Positions 1-8,628 of a stretch of DNA of 44,925 nucleotides are shown in pieces. A program made the translations under genes and the position numbers. Origin of the DNA: JAKLFA01 sp038222225 (GTDB taxonomy: Bacteria > Omnitrophota > Gorgyraeia > Zapsychrales > JANLHA01); contig JBBRHV010000015.1 in NCBI GenBank assembly GCA_038222225.1, positions 1 to 44,925 on the forward strand. The letters run 5' to 3'. The notes under the pieces are model-generated. The model worked only from the letters and a program-made list of their open reading frames with translations, had not been told where the DNA came from and did not search any database. How positions within the stretch are numbered: the first letter of the stretch is position 1; the number at the start of each line of letters is the position of its first letter.

Positions 1-65
1 TTAAGCGCCGCCAACGCCACCTTGGCCTTAAACTCGTTACTGAAACTTCTTCTTATTCTGCCCAT
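1..65 (-). CDS. IS3-family transposase OrfA, N-terminal 21 residues (partial)
   Basis: Reading the minus strand from 65 gives MGRIRRSFSNEFKAKVALAA, the standard opening of IS3-family OrfA proteins (IS911/IS407-like helix-turn-helix subunit, RRxFSxEFKAKVALxAL). An AGGAGG ribosome binding site lies a few bases before the ATG (73-78 on the plus strand). OrfA binds the element ends and is normally fused to the OrfB integrase domain by programmed frameshifting. Only the first 21 codons are in the window, so integrity of the element cannot be judged. Confidence 0.8.
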   Translation of the reverse strand, partial: MGRIRRSFSNEFKAKVALAAL

Positions 66-135
66 TCTGGACCTCCTTGACTACGTTAGATTATACCTAA
101 CTCTTGCCTTTTTGTGGTCCAGTTTTCCGGGGGCA
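1..135 (-). mobile_element. IS3-family insertion sequence, left end (partial)
   Basis: The minus strand shows a terminal inverted-repeat-like end starting TGCCCCCGGAAAACTGGACC (the CA terminus is at 134-135). It is followed about 70 bases on by a strong ribosome binding site and the start of an OrfA-type transposase. Ends of this form with an OrfA start of this form are typical of the IS3 family (IS407-like groups). The rest of the element lies outside the window. It is inserted in a membrane glycosyltransferase gene. The target duplication cannot be seen because the other end is missing. Confidence 0.8.
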
Positions 136-141
136 TTATAA

Positions 142-813
142 ATTGCCTATGCGGATGTTGTTTTGGCTTTTTATACGTGCGCTGCGGTATGGTTCGTTTT
201 GTTGGGGTATCATCATAAGGAGTCGTCCTTTTTTCTTGTGGCGGGATTGTGTTGCGGGATGGCCTTTTTTGTAAAATTTGAGGGTGCGGTTTATTCGGTT
301 ATTGTGGCGGGTATGTGCGTCGCAGGCTCTCGTTTGTATAAAATTAATATTTTTTCGAAAGAGCACTCCCGCGATTTCTTCAAGGTAGTTTTGCCTGTAG
401 CGGTTGTGGTCAGCGGCTATCTGCTGTTCAAGTATGTGAATGGGATTGGTTTTGGGGAGACAGGAAAAACTACGCTAGAATTTTCAGCGAATGTTCTTTA
501 TCGTTTCTTTTTTACCGCAAAACAGATCTTGTTGAATATGGTGAAAACCGGGAATTGGGGATGGAATTGGCTTCTATTTGTCTGGATATGCTTCACAGGA
601 TATCGGGTGTTTCAGTTGAAACATTTTCAGTATATTCTTATAAGTATTGGGGCGTTTATAGGCTTCGATATTGCCTTATTTGTTTTGACGCCGAACTTTC
701 ATTGGATTTTTTCTCAGGCATTGTTGTCCCGTCTTTTATTGCACTATTTCCCTTTGCTTCCGTTTGCATCAGCAATCGTTCTGGAGAAGGTATTTTCAGA
801 AAAGATTAAATGA
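142..813 (+). pseudogene. Membrane glycosyltransferase (GT-C/ArnT-like), 3' fragment cut by the IS element
   Basis: The open frame continues upstream of the nearest alternative start (TTG at 163) to a stop at 139-141 at the IS junction. It begins IAYADVVLAFYTCAAVWF, which resembles the internal YAD-xxLAFY segment of PMT/ArnT-type polytopic glycosyltransferases, not a protein N-terminus. The rest is hydrophobic, with about six membrane segments and a positively charged tail. These enzymes move sugars from lipid carriers at the membrane. I infer a gene truncated at its 5' end by the adjacent IS element. It converges on the next gene with an 8-base overlap. A working downstream start (TTG at 163) is possible but unlikely to give a functional enzyme. 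Confidence 0.65.
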
Positions 814-2209
814 ATTTGATTTTACGGCAGGCGAACCAGCACATGCGGAATAAAAGCAGGCCGTGATAAAATCGACGGATCTGGGTGGAACCGTAGGTGC
901 GTTCCTTGTACCGGATCGGCAATTCGGTGATCTTTAAGTTGAGTTTGGAGGCGCCGAAAATAAGGTCGAAATCTCCGAATGGATCGAATTCTCCGAAGTG
1001 ACTTCGGTTGCGGGCGATCTCCTCGTATTGTTCCCGGAAAAGAACTTTTGTTCCGCAAAGAGTATCTTTGAGTTTTTGCCCGATGAACCAGGAAAACAGG
1101 ATCCCGAAGAATTTATTGGCGATCAGGTTTAGAAAGCGCATGGCCTCTTTTTCCATGGGGTACACCAGGCGGCATCCGTTGATAAATTCACCTTTGTTTT
1201 CGATGACGGCATTATAGAATTGCGGGAGATCTTCCGGAGAAACGGTGAGGTCAGCGTCGAGGATCATCAAGATGTCCCCTGTTGCCTTGGAAAACCCCAA
1301 GCGCACGGCGTCTCCTTTTCCCCGTCGCGTTTGTTTGAAAGCGAGGATATTCCGTTGGGGATAGGCGGCAGCGATACGCTCGATCTCTTCAAAGGTCCCG
1401 TCTTTGGACCCGCCTTCGATAAAAATGAATTCCTGCCGTGTTCCAAACGCAGGCGTTCGCTTGACAGCAGCCTCGATGTTTCCTTTTTCGTTACGTGCCG
1501 GAACGATAATGCTCACGGAATATTCCTGATGAGCCGCAGGGGTCGGGCGCGCGATGACGAAGTGATTGAGCGTCAAAGCATTGATCAGCGGTAAATTTGC
1601 GATGATGCGGTTGAAAAGAAAACTGAGAAACGGGAAATGGATCGGGAACAGGATTTTCCGTTCGATGCGGACCGGTTCAAGGTTGCAGAGGTATAAAAAA
1701 TTTTTAATATCATGGTGTGTCAGCCAATTCAGTCGCGGTTGCGGCATTTTGAGCCCGAGCTTCTCTCCGGCTTTTAAAATTAGCTGCCAAAGATAACTGT
1801 AATATTCAATGATGATGCGGGTTTGAGGTGTACACAGCCGGGGGAGTTTTTTTAAAAGCGCGATGATGTCTTCGGTTTCATGCAGCGTTCCTGACAAAAG
1901 AATGTAATCAAATGGTCCCTTGAGATCAAGGTGTTGTATATCACCGTGATGAAATTCAAGATTCGGATGTCTTTTCTGCGCGGTCAGGATCGTTTCCCGG
2001 CTCAGATCAATGCCGACGGCATAAGAAGGATTCAGCGCGTTTAAGAGATAACCCGTGGAACAGCCGATCTCAAGAACGCGTTTTCCTTGGGGGATCAGAT
2101 AACGGTAGTAGCGAACAAGCAGGTCGTAGTAGTATTGGTTCTTTTCAATAAAGGCATCCCGTTTGGACGCAAGTTTGTCATAATGTTGAGCGATTGAATT
2201 ATTGGGCAT
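806..2209 (-). CDS. Bifunctional SAM-dependent methyltransferase - GT2 glycosyltransferase fusion
   Basis: About 467 residues from the ATG at 2209. Longer in-frame starts run into the preceding gene, and a GGAAG site precedes this ATG. Residues about 25-200 form a class I methyltransferase, with motif I VLEIGCSTGYLL at 45-56 and an acidic GIDLS. Residues about 225-440 form a family 2 glycosyltransferase: SIIVPARNE nucleotide-binding start, IEGGSKDGT, and the metal-binding ILDADLT. The GT2 part resembles dolichyl/polyprenyl-phosphate sugar synthases. The likely role is surface polysaccharide or lipid-carrier sugar synthesis, and the methylated substrate is unknown. It overlaps the stop region of the truncated membrane gene (convergent) and follows another GT2 gene by a short gap, so the two are probably cotranscribed. 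Confidence 0.8.
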   Translation of the reverse strand: MPNNSIAQHYDKLASKRDAFIEKNQYYYDLLVRYYRYLIPQGKRVLEIGCSTGYLLNALNPSYAVGIDLSRETILTAQKRHPNLEFHHGDIQHLDLKGPFDYILLSGTLHETEDIIALLKKLPRLCTPQTRIIIEYYSYLWQLILKAGEKLGLKMPQPRLNWLTHHDIKNFLYLCNLEPVRIERKILFPIHFPFLSFLFNRIIANLPLINALTLNHFVIARPTPAAHQEYSVSIIVPARNEKGNIEAAVKRTPAFGTRQEFIFIEGGSKDGTFEEIERIAAAYPQRNILAFKQTRRGKGDAVRLGFSKATGDILMILDADLTVSPEDLPQFYNAVIENKGEFINGCRLVYPMEKEAMRFLNLIANKFFGILFSWFIGQKLKDTLCGTKVLFREQYEEIARNRSHFGEFDPFGDFDLIFGASKLNLKITELPIRYKERTYGSTQIRRFYHGLLLFRMCWFACRKIKFI

Positions 2210-2270
2210 GATTTTGTTTCTTCCCTGTGTCATGTATCTGGTGCCTTGTTCTTGTGTCAGCCGTTGATCA

Positions 2271-2975
2271 TCATTTCCAAACAAAAATTTCGCGAAAAAC
2301 TTCCCACATATACGCAGCGCCCCAGCGCATGACCTGAAGTTTGCGCTCTCCTCCCTCGCGCGCGGGTTCATCACCGGGGATATCGGCAACCTTTAATCCG
2401 CGTTTTGCCGCACGAATGGATAGGAGTGGTTCCCAGCTGATATTGGTCTTAAAAAGCCGTTCTTCAAATTCATAAGATTCGTCTTTATCGAGGTCAAGTT
2501 CCTGGATCAGGTTTTTGCGGTAGGCACGGAAGATCACCATGGCGTCGGTGTAATGAGTGCCGTGCAACAGGTTGATCATGGTGGTAAAAAGGGCGTTCCC
2601 GAACGATGTGACGGCGTCATCGTCATAGCTTTTGGCCCCATCCTTGTAGCGGGAAACAATGACCATGTCATAGCCTTCTTTCAGCTTTGCAAGGCAAATC
2701 GGGATCAGCTCCGGGATCGAATTTCCATCAGGGCTGAACGTGAGGATCACGTCCCCGCGGACATGCGGCAAGGCTTCCATATAAGCGTTGCGCATCCCCT
2801 TTTTTTGCTGTATGACAATCTCATACCCCTGTTCTTTGGCGTATTCAATGGTCCCGTCAGTCGATTGACCGTCAATAATTAAAAGTTGATCATACCATTC
2901 GGGCTTGATCTTAGGCATAATGGCTTTCATTCCGTTGACTTCATTCAATGTTGGCAAAAGCAAGGTAACAGTCAT
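2271..2975 (-). CDS. GT2 family glycosyltransferase (polyprenyl-phosphate sugar synthase-like)
   Basis: 234 residues. It has the GT2 Rossmann-like start TLLLPTLNEVNG, then LLIIDGQSTDGT and a gapped ILTFSPDGNSIPE where family members usually carry the DxD metal motif. SPDGN occurs in a known subgroup of bacterial GT2 proteins, so this is a variant, not clear decay. It has no membrane segments, so it is cytosolic or membrane-peripheral. It precedes the methyltransferase-GT2 fusion on the same strand, and the pair likely acts in one glycan pathway. The sugar and acceptor cannot be told from sequence. Confidence 0.8.
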   Translation of the reverse strand: MTVTLLLPTLNEVNGMKAIMPKIKPEWYDQLLIIDGQSTDGTIEYAKEQGYEIVIQQKKGMRNAYMEALPHVRGDVILTFSPDGNSIPELIPICLAKLKEGYDMVIVSRYKDGAKSYDDDAVTSFGNALFTTMINLLHGTHYTDAMVIFRAYRKNLIQELDLDKDESYEFEERLFKTNISWEPLLSIRAAKRGLKVADIPGDEPAREGGERKLQVMRWGAAYMWEVFREIFVWK

Positions 2976-3009
2976 AAAATCCTTTCATTTCCTTGGAAAT
3001 TCACTTCAT

Positions 3010-3037
3010 ATTATACACAGGAAAATCCGGCTGTATA
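3010..3037 (-). promoter_or_regulatory. Candidate sigma70-type promoter for the GT2 gene
   Basis: On the minus strand TATACA (3032-3037) and a perfect TATAAT (3010-3015) are separated by 16 bases and lie about 35 bases before the ATG at 2975. Confidence 0.45.
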
Positions 3038-3084
3038 CGGAAAAGAGGCTTTTCTCAAGCGGCGAGATTCGCTAGAATTCGTCC

Positions 3085-3113
3085 TTTACAGATAGAAGAA
3101 ACTTTGCTAAACT
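3085..3113 (+). promoter_or_regulatory. Candidate promoter of the tRNA cluster
   Basis: TTTACA (3085-3090), a 17-base spacer and TAAACT (3108-3113), followed by a GC-rich discriminator (GGGCTC) of the type common at stable-RNA promoters. It lies about 45 bases before tRNA-Thr. Confidence 0.45.
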
Positions 3114-3158
3114 TAGGGCTCGTTTTGAAGGAAAGTTTTGTTTTTTTGAAAAAAATTT

Positions 3159-3234
<76 letters not shown>

Positions 3235-3244
3235 GTATAGTTTT

Positions 3245-3327
3245 GGGCAGATACTCAAGTGGCCAACGAGAACAGACTGTAAATCTGTTGCGCCTGCGCT
3301 TCGGGGGTTCGAATCCTCCTCTGCCCA
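3245..3327 (+). tRNA. tRNA-Tyr (anticodon GTA)
   Basis: The acceptor is GGGCAGA/TCTGCCC, the anticodon stem ACAGA/TCTGT with loop CTGTAAA, and there is a long variable arm (class II) as expected for bacterial tRNA-Tyr. The T arm is GGGGG/CCTCC. CCA is not encoded. Confidence 0.95.
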
Positions 3328-3359
3328 TTTTTTAAAGTTTTCGGCCATAGGCTTTTTAT

Positions 3360-3433
3360 GCGGGAGTAGTTCAGTGGCAGAACACTAGCCTTCCAAGCTG
3401 GATACGAGGGTTCGATTCCCTTCTCCCGCTCCA
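3360..3433 (+). tRNA. tRNA-Gly (anticodon TCC)
   Basis: The acceptor is GCGGGAG/CTCCCGC, the anticodon loop CTTCCAA and the T loop TTCGATT. CCA is encoded at 3431-3433. It is third in the Thr-Tyr-Gly cluster and reads GGA codons. Confidence 0.95.
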
Positions 3434-3462
3434 CTTTTCAATTTCCTTAGATATGAATCAAG

Positions 3463-4899
3463 TTAAAAATTTGTCTCGGAATCTTGGTGGCTCTCGATTC
3501 TGGCCAGGATTTCATGGATCTGTTTTTTCAGGTCCTTGAGGTCAGGGTTATTTTGGTAGGAAACATCATGATCAATGCTTTTGAGGCGTTTATGTGTGGA
3601 GGCCAGTTCTGATTTCAGGTCTTGAATTTCTTTATCCTGAAACTGGATGTGCCGGACGAATTTGCTCTGCTTTTCTGTTTGTTGTTTCAGGCGTTCGTAG
3701 TCCTTGATGAGTGAGCCGTTGCTCAACCGCTGATAATTGGTAAGATTATTCTCCAGTTCGGCCATCTCTTTGGAAAGGGTCATAATGGTCTGACTTTGAC
3801 GTTGGAACAGACGGTCATTGTGCGTAAGTTTTTGCTGAGCCAAAAAGAGTTCGTTGCGGGTCTTGTTGAGGTCCTGTTGGGTTTTCCGGTATTCATCTTC
3901 ATAGAGGCGGCTGGCCTGCGCAACCTTTTGAGTTTTTCGGTACAGGTTTTTTGCTGTTGCAAGTTTGTTCTGAAGCTTGATGATTGTTTCCCTCAGCTGA
4001 TCCAGTGAATTTTCTTTTTCATCCAGAGAGGCCAGGGCGATTCGTTTTTTCTGTACATTCGACGCGTAGTTCTCTTTAAGCTGCTGAATTTCGCTGTCCT
4101 TTTGATGAACAATATTTTTGACGCGTTCGATGCTGACCTTTTTGAGAGAGATTTCAACGTAGGCAGTTCTTTTTAATGACGCCAGATCTAAGGTCAGCGC
4201 CTGGGTGTGATATTCCAGGGCGGCAAGTTTGGCAGTGATTTTATTTTTTTCAGTACTCGTGATTTTTAGAAGACGATCCAGCACATTCAGCTCGCGCTCA
4301 AAGGCCAGCTTCTCCTTACCCCATTCGACTTCAGCGGTTTGCAGGCGGTTCTCGATCTCGCCGAGTGTGAATTGCAGCGCTAAGAATGTTTTACGGTTTT
4401 CAACCAAGGCGCGGTGTTTGGAGGCAAAATCATCTTTCAGGTCGAAGATTGTTTTGTCCATGGCGAGACGGTCTGATTTTAAAGTCTTATAAGAAGCCTG
4501 AAGAACCGCATGTTGCTGTTTCAATTCAGCCTGTGCTTTATCTTTACGTATTTGTTCTTCTTTGAACGTTTGAATTTGTTGTTGATAAGACTGGAGCTCT
4601 TCTTCATAGGGGATATTTTTTTCCTGTTCCTGAGCGCGTGAAGAGTAATACCCATCCTGAATTTGTTTCAGGAGCTGTTTGGCTTGCAGATTATTCGGAT
4701 CAGCATCAATGGCTTTTGCCAAGTGATGGGATGCCTCAATATAGCGGTGTTCTCTGAGCAAAGCGCGGCTTTGATTCATTAGCCGAAAACTCAATTCGGG
4801 GTCGCTGCAGTCCGTTGCGGCTTGAGCAAGCGCACATGTTCCTGCGGTGAGTACGAAAAGAACAAAAATTATTATAATGATAGAAAGTCGTGATTTCAT
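3463..4899 (-). CDS. Exported coiled-coil protein with a short TPR-like N-terminal part
   Basis: 478 residues. Residues about 1-28 are a signal peptide (MKSR followed by a long hydrophobic stretch, ending ALAQA). Residues about 35-80 look like one TPR-type helical hairpin (ALLREHRYIEASHHLAKAID then ADPNN). From about 90 to 460 the protein is almost continuous heptad-rich coiled coil with many K, E and Q. I recognise no catalytic motif. It is probably periplasmic or tethered, with a structural or scaffolding role (inference). It stands alone, convergent with the tRNA cluster and divergent from recN. Confidence 0.8.
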   Translation of the reverse strand: MKSRLSIIIIIFVLFVLTAGTCALAQAATDCSDPELSFRLMNQSRALLREHRYIEASHHLAKAIDADPNNLQAKQLLKQIQDGYYSSRAQEQEKNIPYEEELQSYQQQIQTFKEEQIRKDKAQAELKQQHAVLQASYKTLKSDRLAMDKTIFDLKDDFASKHRALVENRKTFLALQFTLGEIENRLQTAEVEWGKEKLAFERELNVLDRLLKITSTEKNKITAKLAALEYHTQALTLDLASLKRTAYVEISLKKVSIERVKNIVHQKDSEIQQLKENYASNVQKKRIALASLDEKENSLDQLRETIIKLQNKLATAKNLYRKTQKVAQASRLYEDEYRKTQQDLNKTRNELFLAQQKLTHNDRLFQRQSQTIMTLSKEMAELENNLTNYQRLSNGSLIKDYERLKQQTEKQSKFVRHIQFQDKEIQDLKSELASTHKRLKSIDHDVSYQNNPDLKDLKKQIHEILARIESHQDSETNF

Positions 4900-4932
4900 A
4901 ATGTATTATTAATAACTATATATAGGCGTTAG

Positions 4933-4962
4933 AGTATATCATCAATAAGAAAACGTTTTCAA
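4933..4962 (-). promoter_or_regulatory. Candidate promoter of the coiled-coil gene
   Basis: On the minus strand TTGAAA (4957-4962), an 18-base spacer and TATACT (4933-4938), about 35 bases before the ATG at 4899. Confidence 0.45.
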
Positions 4963-5048
4963 GGTCAATCCGTATAAAGAGTGAAAAAATCCAACAAAAT
5001 GTTTATTTTTTCAGTTTTTTCTGAAAATTGATGATTAAAACGACAATC

Positions 5049-5077
5049 TTCACAAGCGGTTCAGAGTCTGGTACAAT
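5049..5077 (+). promoter_or_regulatory. Candidate promoter of recN
   Basis: TTCACA (5049-5054), a 17-base spacer and TACAAT (5072-5077), each matching consensus at five of six bases, 30 bases before the recN ATG. I see no convincing LexA-type operator beside it. Confidence 0.5.
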
Positions 5078-5107
5078 AAAAACCTGCACAGGTGGGAAAT
5101 TAAAAGA

Positions 5108-6775
5108 ATGCTTACGAATTTGAAAATTCAAAATTTCGGGCTTATTGATGAGGTTGCGATTGATTTTGGCCCTGCCTTAAACGTTTTGACCGGTTCAACT
5201 GGGGCCGGGAAATCCATCATTATCGATGGTCTTCGTTTCGCGTTGGGAGAGCGCTTAAATCCAAGCCAAATCCGGGATAAGGATCTCTCCTGTGTTGTGG
5301 AGTCCGCCTTCTTCCTCCCCTCGCGTTTTTTAAAAGTTCATGATGTGTTTCAGGAATTTGTTGATGCGGAAGATGGACTGCTGATCATCCGCAGAGAATA
5401 TCTTCCGGATGGGCGGACCCGGGTTAAGGTGAATGGCATTAATGTTACGGTCGCGCAATTAAAGGTGTTGGGCAATCATTTGGTTGACCTGCACGGGCCT
5501 CATGATCACCAGTTGTTGTTGTCTGATGAATATCATTTACGGATGTTGGATCAGCTGATCAAATTCGGCGAGGTAAAAGAAACCTACGGGAATGAATTTA
5601 AAGATTATGTGAGGCTGACCATGCAGCTCAATAATCTTAAGGCCATGGCAGATTCCAAGGATCGGGAAATGGATTTATTAGCTCATCAGATCCGGGAATT
5701 GGAACAGGTCTCATTAAAAGATGAGGATTATGAAGCTCTGCTGTCGGAACAGAATCGCATGCGCAATGCGGAACGGTTGTTTGAACAGGCCTCTCTGATG
5801 ATGCAGTGTCTGGATGACGAGACCAGCGGAATTAATGAGCAGATCCGTAAAGCGTGCGGGTATGCGCAGCAGCTGTCAGATGTCGATGGACAGGCGCACA
5901 GTTTTAAAGTGCAATTGGAGCAGTCCCAGGAGATCTGTGAGGAAGTAGCGTCGGAGATGCGGGATTATCTGGAGGCGTTGTCATTTGCGCCAGGAGAGGC
6001 GGACGAGGTCAGCCGGCGTTATGATTCCTACGAAGATATTAAGCGCAAATATGGGCCAGGGCTTTCTGAGGCCAGGGCATTTCTGGAGAAAGCGAAAGAG
6101 ACGTATGCGATGCTTATCGACTATGAACACAATGATAAGGAGCTTCAAGCCGGGATACAGGCAGTGCGTTTGAGGCTTGCGGATTTAGCGGCTGAAATAA
6201 CCAAAAAGCGCAAGATCACCGCCAAAACACTTGAGTCCATCATTGAACGGGAATTGAAAGATCTGGGAATTGAACATGTCAAATTTGAAGTCCGTTTTGA
6301 AAAAGCGGATTTCATGCTGGATGGTTGTGACCGGGTTGTTTTTTTCATCAGCCCCAATGCCGGGGAAGAATTAAAACCTCTTTCACAGATTGTCTCTTCC
6401 GGTGAAGCGGCTCGGATCATGCTGGCGCTGAAGCGCGCGTTGACGGAAGTGGATCCGATCCCGGTTCTGGTCTTTGATGAAATTGACGCGCAGATTGGCG
6501 GACGGTTGGGGACGATCACCGGAATGAAGCTGCAGCAATTGGCCTCCGGGCGTCAGGTCATTTTGATCACCCACCTCCCTCAGATCGCGGCATTCGGGCA
6601 GCAGCATTTTAAAGCGATCAAGCGCGTGATCAATAAGCGGACAGTCACCGAGATTTTGAATTTAAAAGGCGATGAGCGTTTGGAAGAATTGGCGCAGATG
6701 ATGGACGGCCAGAAGAAGACAAAGCTTTCCCTGGAACATGCCCGTGACATGCTCACCTCCGCTCAAAAGGGTTAG
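5108..6775 (+). CDS. recN: DNA repair protein RecN (SMC-like ATPase)
   Basis: 555 residues, the usual RecN length. The start MLTNLKIQNFGLIDEVAIDF is typical. Walker A is GSTGAGKS at 29-36 (most RecN have GETGAGKS). The ABC signature SSGEAARIMLALKRAL is near 430, Walker B VLVFDEIDAQIGGR is near 455, and ITHLPQIAAF follows. The central region is coiled coil. RecN organises DNA ends during double-strand-break repair. It is preceded by its own promoter-like sequence and followed by the phosphofructokinase gene, which has its own promoter, so it is probably monocistronic. Confidence 0.95.
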   Translation: MLTNLKIQNFGLIDEVAIDFGPALNVLTGSTGAGKSIIIDGLRFALGERLNPSQIRDKDLSCVVESAFFLPSRFLKVHDVFQEFVDAEDGLLIIRREYLPDGRTRVKVNGINVTVAQLKVLGNHLVDLHGPHDHQLLLSDEYHLRMLDQLIKFGEVKETYGNEFKDYVRLTMQLNNLKAMADSKDREMDLLAHQIRELEQVSLKDEDYEALLSEQNRMRNAERLFEQASLMMQCLDDETSGINEQIRKACGYAQQLSDVDGQAHSFKVQLEQSQEICEEVASEMRDYLEALSFAPGEADEVSRRYDSYEDIKRKYGPGLSEARAFLEKAKETYAMLIDYEHNDKELQAGIQAVRLRLADLAAEITKKRKITAKTLESIIERELKDLGIEHVKFEVRFEKADFMLDGCDRVVFFISPNAGEELKPLSQIVSSGEAARIMLALKRALTEVDPIPVLVFDEIDAQIGGRLGTITGMKLQQLASGRQVILITHLPQIAAFGQQHFKAIKRVINKRTVTEILNLKGDERLEELAQMMDGQKKTKLSLEHARDMLTSAQKG

Positions 6776-6799
6776 CCTCTTCCTTTTTTGATAAAGGTA

Positions 6800-6828
6800 T
6801 TGTCAAGGGTGTCTTTTTATGATTTAAT
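6800..6828 (+). promoter_or_regulatory. Candidate promoter of the phosphofructokinase gene
   Basis: TTGTCA (6800-6805), a 17-base spacer and TTTAAT (6823-6828). It leaves an 80-base leader before the ATG at 6916. Confidence 0.5.
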
Positions 6829-6915
6829 CGGTAAGATTTTCAAGAGTGATTCCTCATACATGTTCTAGAGGCTGAACCATATTAAAATAATGAATTGTTT
6901 GAAAAGGAGTTTGTG

Positions 6916-8121
6916 ATGAAAAAGATCGGGATTATTACCAGTGGTGGTGACTGCGGCGGTCTCAATGCGGTCATCAAGGGTGCTGCGCAGATGGCCAATG
7001 ACAAAGGGGCAAGATGTTATGTCATTCCCAATGGCTATGCGGGCCTTTACAATCTCTTGGATTTTGACAGTCTTGTTGAATTGACGCCGATGCGTTTGGA
7101 TCTGATTAATAACAGTCTGGCTGGTTCAGAGGCGGGACATTCCCGGGTTAAGATTAAAAAGATCGATGATCCTAAAAAATATGAGCGGATCAAACAGGGA
7201 TTAAAGAAGTTCAGCATCGATGGCCTGGTGATTTCCGGCGGTGATGATACCGGAAGCGTGATTGTGGACCTTAATCAAAACGGCATCCCCTGTGTTCATG
7301 CCCCAAAGACCATGGATTTAGATTTGCAGACATATTCGGTGGGCGCCGATTCAACGATCAGCCGCATTGCCCAGTTTGCGGAAGATTTGAAAACAACGGG
7401 GCGTACGCATAACCGTATTATTGTCATGGAAGTTTTCGGCCGATATGCCGGACATACGGCTTTTCGCGGCGGTGTGGCAGCTGATGCGGATGCGGTCTTG
7501 ATCCCTGAGGTGCCGGTGGATTTTGATGCATTGTATGAAGATATGAAGCGTGTTTTTAGCGCCCGTGTAGCCGGAAGTGATGTGAAGGCCGGGACGTATT
7601 TGATCATTGTTGCCGAAGGTTTGCGCAATGCTGATGGAACTGAAATTGTGGATGAAACAGCGGGCGTTGATGCATTTGGGCATAAAAAATTGGCTGGTGC
7701 CGGCAAGTATGTTTGCCAGCAGCTGACGAAGCGCGCTAAGGCTGATCCAGAGATCAAGAAATTTATGATTGATCAGAAAATGTTTGTACAGGGCATTTAT
7801 GAAGTTCCAGAGGTTCGGGCAGTGACGCCGGGCCATTTGGTCCGTTGCGGCCGTGCCTCTGCTTTTGACGTCAATTTTGGCCGGGAAGCCGGAGCTGCGG
7901 CGGTTCAGCTTTTGATGAATGGGATCGCGGGAGTCACGGTTGTCAAGGTGGAAGGCAATGAGATCCGTTATATGGATACTGCTAAGGCTATTGAACCACG
8001 TCATGTGGATTTGAGTCTGGTTGCCTTGCATGAACGGTTGGGTTTATCCTTCGGTCGTAAGGCGCAGGAATTTAAACCGGCGTTTAAGAAAGTTGAAGGA
8101 AAAGTCGAGCGTCATTTATAA
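6916..8121 (+). CDS. pfp: 6-phosphofructokinase, probably pyrophosphate-dependent
   Basis: 401 residues from the ATG at 6916, chosen over an in-frame start 21 bases upstream because AAGGAG lies at 6904-6909 and the family start is MKKIGIITSGGDCGGLNA. It phosphorylates fructose 6-phosphate in glycolysis. Two positions that set the phosphoryl donor are of the PPi type: GGDDT near residue 108 (Asp where ATP enzymes have Gly) and PKT near 130 (Lys where ATP enzymes have Gly). The next residues read MDLD in place of the common IDND, a departure from the core motif. EVFGRYAGH near 178 is normal. PPi dependence is inferred from these residues only. It is monocistronic with a strong terminator. Confidence 0.85.
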   Translation: MKKIGIITSGGDCGGLNAVIKGAAQMANDKGARCYVIPNGYAGLYNLLDFDSLVELTPMRLDLINNSLAGSEAGHSRVKIKKIDDPKKYERIKQGLKKFSIDGLVISGGDDTGSVIVDLNQNGIPCVHAPKTMDLDLQTYSVGADSTISRIAQFAEDLKTTGRTHNRIIVMEVFGRYAGHTAFRGGVAADADAVLIPEVPVDFDALYEDMKRVFSARVAGSDVKAGTYLIIVAEGLRNADGTEIVDETAGVDAFGHKKLAGAGKYVCQQLTKRAKADPEIKKFMIDQKMFVQGIYEVPEVRAVTPGHLVRCGRASAFDVNFGREAGAAAVQLLMNGIAGVTVVKVEGNEIRYMDTAKAIEPRHVDLSLVALHERLGLSFGRKAQEFKPAFKKVEGKVERHL

Positions 8122-8146
8122 TCACTGATCGAACAGGGTGGTTTTT

Positions 8147-8179
8147 AAAAGGCTGCGTATTTTATACGCAGCCTTTTTT
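8147..8179. terminator. Bidirectional intrinsic terminator
   Basis: Perfect stem GGCTGCGTAT (8151-8160) / ATACGCAGCC (8164-8173) with loop TTT, a T run at 8174-8179 and an A run at 8147-8150. It ends the phosphofructokinase transcript and can also serve the convergent minus-strand operon. Confidence 0.9.
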
Positions 8180-8209
8180 ATTGAAGACTATTCCGATCGG
8201 GATATACAA

Positions 8210-8611
8210 TTATGGGTAAGAAGCGTTAAGAACAGTTTCATATATATTGGTTTGCAGGAAGGATTGCACCGGTGTTGGTGTTGTACCAAGGTTAATTGCA
8301 AGAATTAAAACCGGTATGGAGAGAAAAGCAGGCAGAAGTGCGATTAAACGAAACGCCGTAGTTTTAAGACGGTTTATTGCAGATAGGGATGTTAGGATGG
8401 TCGCTGGTACGAATAGGCACCCACCTACCGCAACGGCTCCAATGGCAGCATTTTCACCAGTTGCCCAAAATCCGATTGCAAAGACAAAGAAAAGAGCTGC
8501 CCACGGCGTTAAAGTCAAAATAGTCATAAAACGTTCGGGAATGGTACGGGAAATAAGGATAGGGACAATTAACGGAAGAAAAAAGGATAGATTGAGTAGA
8601 AGGTCATGCAT
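8210..8611 (-). CDS. Small hydrophobic membrane protein of unknown function
   Basis: 133 residues with about four predicted membrane helices: near residues 5-22, 30-48, 56-78 and 86-108. The ends are short and polar. I do not recognise the family. It starts 17 bases after the queH stop and is the last gene of the minus-strand operon. An overlapping plus-strand frame runs on into the queH region and looks like a shadow, so I prefer this hydrophobic minus-strand reading. No function is proposed. Confidence 0.55.
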   Translation of the reverse strand: MHDLLLNLSFFLPLIVPILISRTIPERFMTILTLTPWAALFFVFAIGFWATGENAAIGAVAVGGCLFVPATILTSLSAINRLKTTAFRLIALLPAFLSIPVLILAINLGTTPTPVQSFLQTNIYETVLNASYP

Positions 8612-8628
8612 GGCAGAGCAGCCCCCTT

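Noticed and set aside
4900..5107. SOS (LexA) box upstream of recN
   Set aside because: I could not find a convincing palindrome of any known LexA type; only a promoter-like sequence is visible.
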